A stretch of 64,000 bases of DNA. Origin: Pleodorina starrii (taxonomy: Eukaryota; Chlorophyta; Chlorophyceae; Chlamydomonadales; Volvocaceae). Made by a program: the position numbers and the translations under genes. The DNA is taken from positions 570,501 through 634,500 of the forward strand of contig BRXU01000045.1 in NCBI GenBank assembly GCA_030267565.1, given 5' to 3'. The notes beneath the pieces were generated by a model. The model did not search any database and was not told where the DNA came from. It saw only the letters and a program-made list of their open reading frames with translations. Shown piece by piece: positions 9,175 through 20,870 of this stretch (within the stretch, counting starts at the first letter, position 1; each line of letters begins with the position of its first letter).

Positions 9175-12100
9175 GGAGTTGCCCAGTCGTTTTTGTGTGG
9201 CGGACGTACTGGGTCGCACGTTTCGAAACTAGCTCCCGATTACGACTCGCGCATGATTGACCTTGACCTAATTGCGCAGCTTGAGGAGCGCATTGGACGA
9301 ACATTTACCTTGGACGCCGCTGCCAACGATGACGGCAGTAACTCGATTTGTAAGGTTTTCGCTTCTCCGACCCGCTCTTTCCTTACTTTCGATTGTTCCG
9401 GCCACACCATCTGGATGAACCCTCCCGTTCATCTTCTCGCGTCTTTCTTACGACACTACCGAACCTGCAAGGCATTCGATCCGAGCATCTCAGCGTGTAT
9501 CCTTGTTCCGGCTGATCTGCGAAACGTTCGTAGCCTTCTTCATGGCATGACACGACTTATGACCCTGCCGGAGGGGACTCAGCTGTACAAATCGAAACGA
9601 CTCGACTTTCCCGATCCGACACGTGAAACGACTAGCCATGAACTCTGGTGGGATCCTCCGAAAGGTCAACCCGTCGAACCGAAATGCGCCGTTACTGATG
9701 GTAATGCGCAACTGAACCTTTTTGCGGGTCGACTTGGCGCCACGGCGGTACGAGTTCTTCCAGACACAGGCGCTACACATTGTTTCATCTCCCAGACCCT
9801 GGCTACCAAGCTCGGATTACGACTCTTGCCTACTCCTTTCGCGCCGGTACGCTTAGCGGATCAGTCGACTAGCCCCATTCTTGGCGAATGTCGTGCTCGA
9901 TTGCGCCTCGACTGTTTTGGAACCGACGTACGTCTGCTCGTCCTTCCAAGCATGACTGTCTCCGCTGACGTAATCCTTGGCTCGAACTTCTTGTCTCGCT
10001 TCGACGCGCGATTAAGGCCCGCGCGTGGCGAGCTTACCCTCCAACGGCCGAACGGTGGGCAGTTTGTGCTGCGCGCTTTACAAGCACCTCCCATTCCGAC
10101 CGACGATCCGATTCCTATCGAAACGAATTTTCTCGAAAAAGCGCCTAAGCGCACGTCTGTGGTATCCGCGGAACGCGCATTGCGAGACCTGTGCGAGTCA
10201 CCCGGTTCTCGCGGGTTGCTGGTGGTTGTCCGCCCTCTCGATTCTCAGACCGCATCTTTCCCCAGCCCCGTTCCACAGGTTAATTCGCTCGAACCCGAAA
10301 TCAATCTTCCACCCGATATCGAAGCGAATCGCGAACTCTCGACACTTCTTCACGATTACGCGGACGTTTTTGCCCCCATTACCGGGTTGCCACCTGACCG
10401 TGGTGTGCATCATACTATCCCGCTCGAACCTGACGCGCAACCTGTTTTCCGACCACAATATCGGTTGTCTCTCCTGGAAAAGGAAGAGGTCGAAAAACAA
10501 GTGAAAGAACTTTTGGCGAAAGGGATGATCCAACCCTCCACTTCGCCCTACGGTGCGCCGATCCTTTTCGTGACCAAGAAGACTGGAGAGCTTCGAATGT
10601 GTATCGATTATCGAGCCCTGAACCGAATCACGATTAAGAACCGCTATCCTCTGCCTCGAATCGATGACACGCTTGATCGTTTGTCGGGCGCACGTCTTTT
10701 TACGGCACTTGATTTGGCCTCTGGTTACCACCAACTGCGAATTCATCCCGACGACGTTCCGAAAACGGCTTTTAACACGCCGCTCGGACATTTCGAATGG
10801 TTGGTGCTGCCTTTTGGTCTTTCGAACGCTCCCGCAACGTTCCAAGCGACGATGAACCGAATTTTCGCACCCTACATGCATCGATTCGTAACCGTCTACC
10901 TGGATGACATTCTCATCTACTCGAAAACACCAGAGGAGCATGCGAATCATCTACGATTGGTGCTCGAAACTCTCCGTAAGCACGACTTGAAAGCCAAATT
11001 ATCGAAATGCGAATTTTGGCGATCTGAAGTGAAATACCTTGGTCACGTGGTTTGTGCGGACGGAATTCGAATGGATCCGAAAAAGGTGGAAGCGATTCGA
11101 ACATGGCCGTTACCCAAAGACCTGAGCGAGTTGCGGGCCTTTGTTGGCCTTGCGAATTACTTTCGCCGATTTATCCGAAATTTTTCTTCTCTGGCCGCGC
11201 CGCTCACGGATCTTTTCTCCAATTCGCGCCTCCCGGACCAGTGGCCACCACAGGCGTTGGCTGCTTTTGAATCCATCAAGAACCGCCTGTCGACTGACGT
11301 CCTTTTGTCATACCCTGATTTCGAACGACCTTTCGAAGTGGTTTCCGATGCCTCTTTGAACGGCACTGGCGCTGTCCTACTTCAGGACGGACGTCCCGTT
11401 GCCTTCACGAGCCGCAAATTTTCTCCGGCTGAACGAAATTATGCGACTGGCGAACAAGAACTTCTTGGCGTTGTGAACGCACTACGTGAGTGGCGTTGTT
11501 ACTTGCAGAGTAACATTCCCTTCACTCTGGTGACTGACCATCACCCCCTGACATACTTGAAGACGCAGACGCATATCAGTCGACGACAGGCCCGATGGAT
11601 CGAATTTCTCGAACAGTTCAATTTCGACTGGGTTTATCGTCCTGGCAAATTGAACGTCGTTGCCGACGCTTTATCCCGGCACCCGAATCTGGCCACGATT
11701 CTCTGTGCGGTCGAACCTTCCTCTGATTCGCCCCTCCTCACTCGGCTGGCTGAAGCCACGCAGCGCGACGCTTACTTCCAAAATCCGAAAAACACTCGTC
11801 CACTGATCACACATCCTGGCGGATTTTACGTTTTGAAAGAGGAGGAGAACCAATGGCGAATCGTTGTTCCTAACGATCCTGCATTGAAGCACGAAATCAT
11901 CGCTCGAGCCCATGCTGACACGTTGTCTGGCCATCCAGGTCGTGACCGAACTATCGAACTCGTCCAACGAAATTTCTGGTGGCCAACCCTTCGAGCTGAT
12001 GTGACCGACTTCGTTGCGAAGTGCGATACTTGCCAACGGACTAAACCTGCATCCGGTTTGCCGTTTGGGGAATTACGACCTTTGCCGATTCCTGAAATGC

Positions 12101-13215
12101 CTTGGGACAGTGTGTCCATGGATTTCGTTGTGGGACTTCCGAAGACGAAACGGCATTTTGATGCGATCCTCGTCTTTGTAGATCGCCTCACGAAAATGGT
12201 ACATTTAGCTCCGTGCCGTACGACCGCAACCGCGATCCAAACTGCGGATTTGATGTTCCATAACGTGGTACGACTTCATGGAATGCCGAAAACGATTATT
12301 TCCGACCGCGATCCACGATTCAAAGGGCATTTCCTGCCTGCGTTGTTGAAACGCGCTGGTGCGAAGCAACATACCAGTACGGCTTTTCACCCCGAATCCG
12401 ATGGACAGACGGAGCGAATTAATCGCGTTCTCGGCGACATGCTACGACACTATGCGACGCATGATCCGCACGAATGGGATCAGCATCTCGACGCTGCTGA
12501 GTTCTCGATTAACAATCTGAAAAATCGAACAACGGGACATTCCCCCTTCTTCTTGAACTACGGTTTCCACCCTCGAACTCCTTTGCAGTTGGAACTGGGT
12601 GATGCCGTTCCCGTCGCGAAAGATTACGTTGATACACTACACGATCGGTTGAAACTTGCGAAACGATTTTACGAAGCTGCTCAAGATCGCGCTTTGGTAC
12701 AGGAGAGTCGAAACCGTCGAAAAATCACTCTCTCTGTTGGACAACAAGTCCTGTTGAGCACTCGAAACCTTTCTTTGCAAGCAGGAACACGAAAATTGAT
12801 GCCGAAATTCATTGGACCCTTTACGATCACAGAACGCATCAATCCCGTTGCGTTTCGACTGAAGTTGCCTCCTGAATATCGATTCCACGATGTCTTCCAT
12901 GTGTCTCTGCTACGTCCATATCGTACTGACGTGTCGAATGGACCTACGAATCCACCTCCGCCTTTGGAAATCGATGGTGAAACTTCCCGACCCGTTTGGG
13001 TTATTTCGAATATTGTGAAACACGAAGAACGGAAGTTACGCCGACGGACTTTGTATCGTTTCCTGGTACAGTGGCAAGGCTACGGTGACGAACACAACAC
13101 GTGGCTTGATTCGAAGGACGTTCCAGACGAATTGGTGAACGAATATTGGAAAACTCACCCGGAACACAGCGCGGACGCTGGTTCCTCGGGGGGGGAGGCA
13201 GCTGTTGTAGCGTGA
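9175..13215 (+). CDS. pol: Pol polyprotein with Dam-like, PR, RT, RNase H, integrase and chromodomain
   Basis: Open in the gag frame immediately after the TAG at 9172. The first in-frame ATG is at 9253; the stop (13213-13215) lies inside the 3' LTR. Residues counted from 9193: about 25-150 resemble phage N6-adenine methyltransferase ([19 protein letters not shown]). Aspartic protease DTGA is at 191-194. Reverse transcriptase has YLDD at 569-572. RNase H has Asp 719 in VVSDAS. The integrase zinc domain has His 907/914 and Cys 944/947; its catalytic Asp 977, Asp 1038 and Glu 1074 give D,D-35-E. A GPF motif follows, and a chromodomain lies at about 1266-1321 ([12 protein letters not shown]...FLVQWQGYG). 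All catalytic residues of PR, RT and IN are present. Translation is probably by stop-codon readthrough from gag, although reinitiation at 9253 is possible. Confidence 0.95.
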   Translation, partial: GVAQSFLCGGRTGSHVSKLAPDYDSRMIDLDLIAQLEERIGRTFTLDAAANDDGSNSICKVFASPTRSFLTFDCSGHTIWMNPPVHLLASFLRHYRTCKAFDPSISACILVPADLRNVRSLLHGMTRLMTLPEGTQLYKSKRLDFPDPTRETTSHELWWDPPKGQPVEPKCAVTDGNAQLNLFAGRLGATAVRVLPDTGATHCFISQTLATKLGLRLLPTPFAPVRLADQSTSPILGECRARLRLDCFGTDVRLLVLPSMTVSADVILGSNFLSRFDARLRPARGELTLQRPNGGQFVLRALQAPPIPTDDPIPIETNFLEKAPKRTSVVSAERALRDLCESPGSRGLLVVVRPLDSQTASFPSPVPQVNSLEPEINLPPDIEANRELSTLLHDYADVFAPITGLPPDRGVHHTIPLEPDAQPVFRPQYRLSLLEKEEVEKQVKELLAKGMIQPSTSPYGAPILFVTKKTGELRMCIDYRALNRITIKNRYPLPRIDDTLDRLSGARLFTALDLASGYHQLRIHPDDVPKTAFNTPLGHFEWLVLPFGLSNAPATFQATMNRIFAPYMHRFVTVYLDDILIYSKTPEEHANHLRLVLETLRKHDLKAKLSKCEFWRSEVKYLGHVVCADGIRMDPKKVEAIRTWPLPKDLSELRAFVGLANYFRRFIRNFSSLAAPLTDLFSNSRLPDQWPPQALAAFESIKNRLSTDVLLSYPDFERPFEVVSDASLNGTGAVLLQDGRPVAFTSRKFSPAERNYATGEQELLGVVNALREWRCYLQSNIPFTLVTDHHPLTYLKTQTHISRRQARWIEFLEQFNFDWVYRPGKLNVVADALSRHPNLATILCAVEPSSDSPLLTRLAEATQRDAYFQNPKNTRPLITHPGGFYVLKEEENQWRIVVPNDPALKHEIIARAHADTLSGHPGRDRTIELVQRNFWWPTLRADVTDFVAKCDTCQRTKPASGLPFGELRPLPIPEMPWDSVSMDFVVGLPKTKRHFDAILVFVDRLTKMVHLAPCRTTATAIQTADLMFHNVVRLHGMPKTIISDRDPRFKGHFLPALLKRAGAKQHTSTAFHPESDGQTERINRVLGDMLRHYATHDPHEWDQHLDAAEFSINNLKNRTTGHSPFFLNYGFHPRTPLQLELGDAVPVAKDYVDTLHDRLKLAKRFYEAAQDRALVQESRNRRKITLSVGQQVLLSTRNLSLQAGTRKLMPKFIGPFTITERINPVAFRLKLPPEYRFHDVFHVSLLRPYRTDVSNGPTNPPPPLEIDGETSRPVWVISNIVKHEERKLRRRTLYRFLVQWQGYGDEHNTWLDSKDVPDELVNEYWKTHPEHSADAGSSGGEAAVVA
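13188..13198 (+). other. polypurine tract
   Basis: A run of nine G followed by AG ends four bases before the 3' LTR. It would prime plus-strand synthesis. It lies inside the last codons of pol. Confidence 0.75.
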
Positions 13216-13484
13216 TGGCTACACAGTACTTATACGAATTATTGAATATGATTATGATTATCGAATTACCGATAACAGAACCTTCCGAATAGTATAGAAT
13301 ATCTCTTGAACGAGTATTCTAGAATCTGTACGACAATCACGAATCTCGAAGCCGTCTTTGCTCACAGAAAGAACGATGACTGGACGTTAAGTTCTGATTC
13401 GATTCTGAGCACGGTAGTAAATACCGTGGCCGGGGCAGTGCCGGCCTGAGACAAAGGTATTTACCTACGTATCTCACTACAACA
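13203..13484 (+). repeat. 3' LTR (282 bp)
   Basis: Same length and, as far as I can read, same sequence as the 5' LTR, with TGTTGTAG...CTACAACA ends. The first 13 bases encode the last Pol codons and its stop. The target duplication ctttc follows at 13485. Confidence 0.97.
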
Positions 13485-13489
13485 CTTTC

Positions 13490-13848
13490 CGCCAAAAGGA
13501 GGCCCCAACAGTTGAACCCTGGAGTTTCCCACGCCAACGGAGGCGCAAGAGTACAAGGGCCAGAATCTCTCCACTTAAGCAAGCGTGCTCGCAGAGTCGA
13601 CTGCCGCCTGCCAACAGTCCCGGAGTCCTATATTCGTACGAACCCTTTCACCCGACATAAACGCAACATGACCTCACACCTGCTTCTCGTAAGAGTCTAC
13701 GGGAATCAGGGCGGCTCCTCGTCACGCTTCTTTTCCTTTCCCTGCTAGACTCGCCGCTGCTAAAAACGCCACCTGTTTACCGAGCCGCGGCCAAAACGCG
13801 TTTCCTGAGCCACTACAATTCCCGAAAGCCTTCCAGATTAATGACAGC
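13490..13848. other. upstream region of the HSPA12-like gene
   Basis: About 360 bp between the retrotransposon and the start codon at 13849. I see no coding exon. It should contain the proximal promoter and 5' UTR, but no certain TATA element was recognised. Confidence 0.4.
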
Positions 13849-16800
13849 ATGACTCCGATGATGACCCGTCGATGCCCTGCCTCAGCTGTCGCGCCGCGCG
13901 CTGCACCTGGCGTGCGCTTGGTGACCACCTTCCGCAGCCGCGGCGCGCGCAACAGCCTCCGCCCGGCCGCGGCCTCGGCCGTGCCTCCTCGCAACCCCGC
14001 AACCTCCCCGCCGCAGCAGCCCGGCCCTCCCAGCGCCTCAAACGACCCGGCGGCGACCAGCCGGCCGCGCAGGCCGCCCGCTTGGATCGTGGGCGTGGAT
14101 TTCGGGACCTATGCATCTGGGTTTGGGTACAGCAAGGCTGCTAGCCCAGACAGCAGCAGCAGCAGCAACAGCGGCGGAGAGGCGCAGCCGGATGTCGGCA
14201 CCGCGCCGCCGCCGGCGCCCGTCAAGCTGCACCACAGCTGGCCCGACCAACCGCTTCAGGACTTCAAGACGCGGACCGTGTGTCTCTATCGCGGCAACAA
14301 ACTGGTGGGTCCGTGGGTCGGTGGGTCGGTAGGTCTTTACCGCGGCGGAGAACAAGGCTGCTGGTTTCAGTCGATGCTAGAGGTGGCTGGAGCTGTTGGC
14401 GCCGAGGGGCGGGATGTGTGACCCATGGGTCGGTGAGTACCGGTTGAGGCGGGGTCGTCCTTTTCCTGTTTATGAGAGACGGGTCAGATGATCATCGTTG
14501 GCTTCCAATCTCGGATTCTGTATTTGGCGGTCCTCAGCATTGTCAGAGGGCATTGCGCTTCAAAGCAATGCGCTCCAATGTCCCACGCGCGCATCCGGGC
14601 GCTGTCGCCTCGCGTTTCTTCCACTTCTCGGTCGGGTGTGTACAGTTATTTACTTCTCAATTTATTCGGGTGCGTGCACAATATTGATTGCCGGGCGTAA
14701 CAAACGCATTCTTATTGGATGAGTGCGGTCCTAGTCATCGCGATTGACTGAGACTTGAGCAATCGCTACGGTATGCCATCATGGCGTTTCTCTCGTGTAA
14801 CGGCGATCAAGATAACCGAAAAGAGTGTAAAACGAGCGGAAGAACCGAATCCAAGCAAACGATCCGAGTTTTCGTCATTGGTATCATTCTAAAATGTTGT
14901 GTGGTTCTCGTATCGCCCTCAATCAAAGGCCCAGGCGCCGTTTTTCCTTATTTTCGAATTCTTCGACTTGTTTCGGCCATGTTTCGATTTGCTTTTCTTT
15001 ACCGCCCACGGCCACGACCACTCCGGAATCCGGGCAGGGGCACTGCAGCCATCTTCGCGTTTCTCGCTCGTGTAACGGCGGCAAAAAAACCAAAATGTTG
15101 AATGAATGGAAAAACCGCAGCCAAATAACGCCCATGCCCTCTCATGCCCACAGGAGGCGTGGGGATGGCCGGCTTGGAAACGCTGGACCACCATGACCGA
15201 CCAGGAGCGCCGGGAAGGCAATTACTGTTACGTGGAGGAATTCAAGCTGTTGCTGCAGGGAGGAGGCGGAGGCGGAGGCGGTCCTGCCGCGGTGCTGCCG
15301 CCCGGGGTCACAGAGGTTCAGGTGGTGGCTGATTTCCTTTCGGAGCTGCGCGGGTAGGTGTGGTTTCGGAGTTGCGCGGGTAAGTATGGTTCCGGAGCTG
15401 TCCCTGTTGTTCTGTTGTTGTGCGTCTCAAACCCTCACCCTCACCCGCACTTGCCGAATCGACGCAATTCACTCTCCCCCCTCAATCAACGCCGAATCAA
15501 CGCAGTTCACTCTTCCCCCGCCGGGCCCCACCACTATCGTCCATCCAACAGCTACATCTACCGGCACCTGGCGCGCGCCTCCGCCGCCGCCGCCTCCTCC
15601 GCCTCCGCCGCCGGCTCCGATCCGGATCGTCGTCCGCTGGATCCCACCTCCATCGCTTGGTGCCTCACCGTGCCCGCCATGTGGGACGAGGCCGCCAAAG
15701 CCAAGATGCGCCAGGCCGCCAATCGGGCAGGTGAGTGAGTGAAAGCACCGCCAGCCGCCGCCGGGGAATGCGTGTCCCAGCCCTCCGCGCCGCGTGCTGG
15801 GCGGGTCGGGGGCCGAGGCCGTGGGCTGGCTGTGTTGAGTCGGTGTGTTTTGAGTCGGTGTGGTTGTGTCGGTGCGGGTGTTCATCTTCTCTGCGCCGCC
15901 CACACGCCGCTGTGTGCCGCCCACCGCCCCCACACGCATCGTCGTACATCTCGTCGTACATCCCGCCGCTGCGCCCCTGCGCCCCTGCTTCCTTCGATGG
16001 TCATAATAGGGTATGTCTGGTCAGCACAGCACTGCTAGGTCCTGGGTCCCTTCGTTTTTAACGCCGTCGTGCTCTGTTACTCCGCTGCGGTCTTTCTTCT
16101 TGCTCTTCTCTGTTACCGCCCGGGAAGGCATGGCCCGGGCCTCCGACCCCGGGTCGCTCACGATGGTTCTGGAGCCCGAGGCCGCCGCCGCCGCCGCCGT
16201 CGTGCACCAGCAGCGTATCAGCCGCAAGGCCAGTACGGCAGCGCCAGCGGCGGAGGCGGCGGCGGAGGCGAAGGTCGCGGGTACGGACACGGGCGATGGC
16301 GCCGCCGATGCGGCGAAGGCGGCGGAGCTGAGGGAAGTCGCGGCGGCCGCGGCGGTGGGGCCGGGCGGCGACGGCAGCAGCGGCGGCGCCGCCGCCGCTG
16401 CCGCTGCCGCTGCCGCCACCGCTTCCGCCACCGCGCCGGCGGCGACGTTGGTGGACGGGGATGTGCTCCTCGTGCTGGACTGCGGTGGTGGTACGGCAGA
16501 CATCACGATGCATCGCGTCGTGGGCTCCGGTACGGCAGTACGGCTGCAGGAGGCGGCGGCGGGGAAAGGTGCGTGCGTCGGGTCGGCGCGCGTGGGGCCG
16601 TGGGCCGTGCGCGCACAAAAAACGTAAAGTAGGAACCCGCCGCATCATTAATGGATCGGGGGCGTTCGGCAGCGCCTGTTGACCAATCAACCAATTAACC
16701 GCAACTACTCGACCCTAACAGAACCCTAAAACCCCCAAGACCCAGAACCCAAAACCCAAATCCGAAGTGAGACTTCCTGCTGTCTAATCGATTGCGCCTG

Positions 16801-19698
16801 GCGCCCACCTGGCGGCCGCCTACCGTACCGCTTGTACGACAGGTGTGCTGGCGGGCGGTCGGTTCGTGGACGATGCGCTGTGGCGGTACCTTCGTGACAG
16901 TGTGGTTGGCGCCCAGGTGTGGGACCAGTGGCGCGCCGTACAGCCTGGCGAATGGGTGCAGACGGCCACGGAGTAAGTAGCACCGGCAGCTGATTGCGGT
17001 GCGCGTGTGCGTTGACGTGTGTTTGTGTGTTCATGTGCGTTGTTGTTCGTGTGACCGGCGACAAAGCACTTTTGAGAGCAGCGCTTTGAGAGCGGAGCGG
17101 AGCGATAGGATGTAGATACGCGATGATGACTCAGCACATTGGAAACAGTAGTGAGAACGGTGCATAAACCCTAAACCCCTGAATCCTAAAACCCTAAAAC
17201 CGTCGCTTCCGGGTCCAGGTGGGAGGCGGCCAAGAGCCAGCCCCGCGGACCCGTGACGCTACAGCTGCGACCCAACCTGATGGATTTGATTGTACGACAG
17301 CAACAGCAGCAGCAGCAGCAGCTCAACGATGCCAACGACGGCAACGGCCAACGGCCTTCCGCCTCCTTCCACGCATCTTCCACCGCCGCCGGTGGCGGCG
17401 GCGGCGGCTCCGCTGCCGCGAGCGGCGCGTCGGCAGCCCTGCGGGCCGACGGCTCAGTGGTGGTTTCGGAGGAGATCTTGGAACGGGAGATCTACGGTCC
17501 GGTGGTAGATCAGATTGTGGCTGCGGCGGCGGATGTGTTGGACCAGGGGCGGCGTGGCGGCAACGCCTGTACCAAGGTGGGTAATGCGTGTGTGCGTGTA
17601 ATGTGTGTCAATGTGTTTGTGTATGTAATGTGCGTGTGCGTTGCTGTGCAGATCCTGCATGCGTGCGAATCTCCCCGTGCCGTACTGCTGTGCAGATGGT
17701 GCACGTCAGGATGTATGAAACTTCCGGTGCCATACTCGTACAGATGTTGTTTATCCGGAAAACTGCTGCTCGTGCCGTACCCGCTCGTGCAGATGTTGCT
17801 GGCGGGCGGCATGGCCAATTCGCCTTACGTGCAGCAACGTGTACGGCAGCTGGCGCAGGAGTGCCGCGTGCCTCTGCTGATGCCGCGGCAGCCGCAGGCG
17901 CTGGTGGTGTCGGGTGAGACACGCGCCGCAGGGTGTATGCCGTACATACGCAATTCGCTCTGCACATCCGCCATGTCACATGTATGCCGTACGTACTAGT
18001 CACGTAACTGAACTGCTGCAGTAACGAGGTGTCACCAGCCAAGCCAAGCCAAGCCAAGCTAAGCCACACATATTGGCTTGTTTACGTGTCAAACTCGACT
18101 TTGCCATCGTCATGCACTTGTAAGACTTGATAATCCGTACTTCCGTACCCCTGGCAGTACTTCCGTAGCCCTGGCAGTACACACGGAAAGCTTCGCCCTT
18201 TGGGTCCTCCGCAGTCAAAAATAAATGTAAAAGTCATATCGTGCGTGAACGTAGGGGCGGTGCTGTTCGGGCAGTACCCGGCGCTGGTGACGGCGCGCCG
18301 CTCACGTCTGACGTACGGCATCTCCTGCCGTTCCCTTTGGACGAGCGATGACGCCGCCAGCGCCGCCGCCTTCGGCTACCCGCCCAAGCTGTGGAAGGAT
18401 GAGGACCGGGAGTACGTCGCAGGTACGGCATCTATCCTGCCGTATGTGTATGCCTGCCTGCCTGCCTGCCTGCATGCCCGCCTGTGTTTCCGTTTCCGCC
18501 ATACCTTCCGTCCACCCACCTACCAATCACGCACACGGCCCCAATCACGCACCCCCTTCTCGGTCTCGTCTTCATCAACTGCCCAATTCCATCCTTCACC
18601 AATTCCATCTTTCACCAAGTCCATCTTTCACCAATTCCATCTTTCACCAATTCCATCTTTCACCAATTCCATCTTTCACCAATTCCATCCGTCCTTCAGA
18701 CGGCGTGTTCGAGGTGTACGTTCGGCGCAACGAGCTGGTGGGTTTGGATCAGGTGGTTCGGAGGACATTCTGCCCAACCAGCAGGTACGAACAAACGTAC
18801 GAACGTACGGCAGGCGGGATGTGACCTGCTGCTGTCATAGATGTGTGGCCCGCCTACTGTATGTGGGGGAGAGCCGCCCAGCCACCCAGCCAGCCACCCA
18901 CTCAACCAGCCACATTTACCGGTACCCACATCTACCCCCTTACCAGGACCACAACCGCGGTTGGCATCGACCTGTACGCCACGGACGCGGAGGAGGGGCG
19001 CTACACGGCCGAGCCGGGCATGCGGCGAGTGGCGGCGGTGGTGATGGAGCTGCCGGCGGGCTGGACGGCCAGTGTGCCGCGGAGGCAGGACTACGATATC
19101 GAGGTGCGTGAGGGGCGGGCGGGCGGGCGAAGGGTTTTAAAAATGATACCGCAGCGGATACGAAGACGGCGTTAGCGAACGGACCCCGAACCGAAGGGGT
19201 CCCCGGCGAAGGGGTTGTAGGGTTGTAGGGTTTTTATAATCTGGGAAGGCCTGATGTTTTCCGAGTGTATACTGGTAATTGAGACCACCTCTTTCCTCCG
19301 TTTCGTTCCGATAGCACTTTGCTTTGTGACCTCCGCTTCACTTCACTTCGCTTTGCTCTGCTCGTCAAGTCGCCTGCATTTTTCTGCTCGCTCGCTGCCC
19401 GTGAGGCCATTGCTCTTCCTCCACCCTGCTGGCTGTACGGCACTGATCCGACCCCTTATTCCTTACCCACATCCATATACCGGTACATACCGGTACATAC
19501 CGGTACACCCACCTACCCACCCACCCACAGGTAGAGCTCCGTTTCGGCGGCACGGAGATAACCCTGTTCGCCCGGGACCCCCGCACAAACAACGCGGTGG
19601 CCACATCCGTTCAGTGGACGCCCGAGGCGGTGACGACGACGACGACGACCCACGGGTCGGCGGCAGCCACGGCCGGTGGGACGCAACTGGGGCGGTGA
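13849..19698 (+). CDS. HSPA12-type Hsp70-like ATPase-domain protein
   Basis: Eleven exons: 13849-14304, 15154-15353, 15552-15730, 16128-16568, 16843-16972, 17219-17576, 17793-17913, 18255-18422, 18700-18784, 18947-19103, 19531-19698; 820 aa, phases consistent. It has the actin/Hsp70 nucleotide-binding fold in HSPA12 order: phosphate-1 VGVDFGTYASGFGYS (81-95), LTVPAMWDEAAKAKMRQAA, ALEPEA-like VLEPEA, phosphate-2 LDCGGGTADITMH (from about 395), adenosine motif LLAGGMANSPYVQQRV (from about 590), then AVLFGQYPALVTARRSRLTYGI, typical of HSPA12. The Hsp70 substrate-binding domain is absent, as in that family. Chaperone activity is not established for the family; ATP binding is inferred. Ala/Gly- and Gln-rich inserts interrupt exons 2, 4 and 6. 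The Arg-rich N-terminal 80 residues could be an organelle presequence. Intron 6 (17577-17792) is 216 bp and open in frame, so retention would keep the frame. Confidence 0.88.
18590..18692 (+). repeat. 16-bp tandem repeat in HSPA12-like intron 8
   Basis: About six copies of ttccatctttcaccaa, ending a few bases before the acceptor at 18699. On the sense strand it is pyrimidine-rich and may extend the polypyrimidine tract. Confidence 0.9.
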
Positions 19699-19819
19699 CA
19701 AGGCGGATCTGTCTGCTGACTGGGAGACGTTTTAGTTCAAAGTATCGGGGGGAGGAGGTGAGGTAGTACGACATGATGTACGACAAGATGTGACGGCTGG
19801 GTGGGTGGTTTGGGGTTGT

Positions 19820-19824
19820 TGTAA
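19820..19824 (+). terminator. TGTAA poly(A) signal, HSPA12-like gene
   Basis: TGTAA 122 bp after the stop codon at 19696-19698. TGTAA is the established volvocine polyadenylation signal. A second copy lies near 20261. Confidence 0.55.
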
Positions 19825-20689
19825 ACGGTGCGTGGGCTCTAGGCCAACAGTAGTTGGTGGGTTGACATGATGTACGACAAGAGATTGTTGTGGTTGTGAC
19901 GGGTAGTGGACTCAAAATTTGACCATGAAGTAGAGAGCCAGCGGGCCAGGTGGCCGTTGATGCATTTGGGTAGGTGGGTGGGTGGGTGAGTGCTCGAAAG
20001 AGCGGTACATACAAAGAACCACATCGCAATCAGTGGAGTCGCTACTTGCTTGCTGCTAGTGATGTTTGTTGCAGTCGGCTCCCGGCCCACCGGAGGGTTA
20101 AGAGCCGGCGGGCCATCCGGCCTGGCACTGCTGCCGATATTAGACACTGCCGGAATGCAATGGGAGGAGGGGGAGAGCGGCTTGGATGGGTGGGATGGGG
20201 AGCCAGCCCTGCCTGCCTGGTTCACAGCAGGCCGGCAGTCGTACAGTTACGTACGGCATGTGTAACGGGTAAAACAGAGATGGGGTTGTTTGGATGTCAC
20301 GACCGGCACTGCCGACTGCACCGGAGGCAACCAGGAAGGGCAGCCGCAGGCAGCCGAGACGAGACCAGGGAGGGTGCCATGCGGTGCAAACGGGATCCCG
20401 CCCTGTTCCCAGGAATTTTTATCCTTTCCAAGGAAAGATAACCATTCTGCTCATGTGTGTGTACCAACAACGAAAATAAATTAAGGTAGGCGACAGGAAC
20501 CTCCCGCGTCACGACGCAAGACATTCTACCAGCTATTATGTCCATTATGTGTTTGGACGCTGCGCAACAAACGTAAAACGACGATGACGATTGGTCGCTC
20601 TACCGTATCTTCATCGCCGAGGGACGGATCAACACGCAACCGGTCCTCCCTCCCTCCCGACGAACGACATACATGGACCGCACGTCCTT

Positions 20690-20870
20690 CCCACATACAC
20701 CCATACACACATATACACACACAACACACGCCCGACGATATATATCGATTGCACATCCTCACCACATACACACATATACACACACCACACGCCCGACGAT
20801 ATGTATCGACTGCACATCCTTTCCACAAACACACATATAATTCACACATATACACACACCGACGCCCTCC
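20690..20870. repeat. CA-rich direct repeat
   Basis: Two copies about 62 bp apart, each containing cccgacgatat followed by a tcgattgcacatcc-like stretch and a (CACATA) tract, with a few substitutions between them. Confidence 0.8.

Larger units (their letters stand above)
7245..13484 (+). mobile_element. complete Ty3/gypsy chromovirus (LTR retrotransposon)
   Basis: A 6,240-bp element bounded by two 282-bp LTRs that I read as identical. It is flanked by the 5-bp target duplication ctttc (7240-7244 and 13485-13489). The internal part holds a primer-binding site, gag, pol (methyltransferase-like domain, protease, reverse transcriptase, RNase H, integrase, chromodomain) and a polypurine tract. 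Domain order RT-RNase H-integrase places it in Ty3/gypsy, and the C-terminal chromodomain makes it a chromovirus. Base and codon use (many CGA and GAA codons, about half GC) differ clearly from the neighbouring genes. No frameshift is seen. Identical LTRs, an intact target duplication and open frames imply recent, possibly still active, insertion. Confidence 0.97.

Noticed and set aside
13849..19698. Canonical cytosolic Hsp70
   Set aside because: The sequence has only the nucleotide-binding fold with HSPA12-type motifs and ends without a peptide-binding domain or EEVD-like tail.
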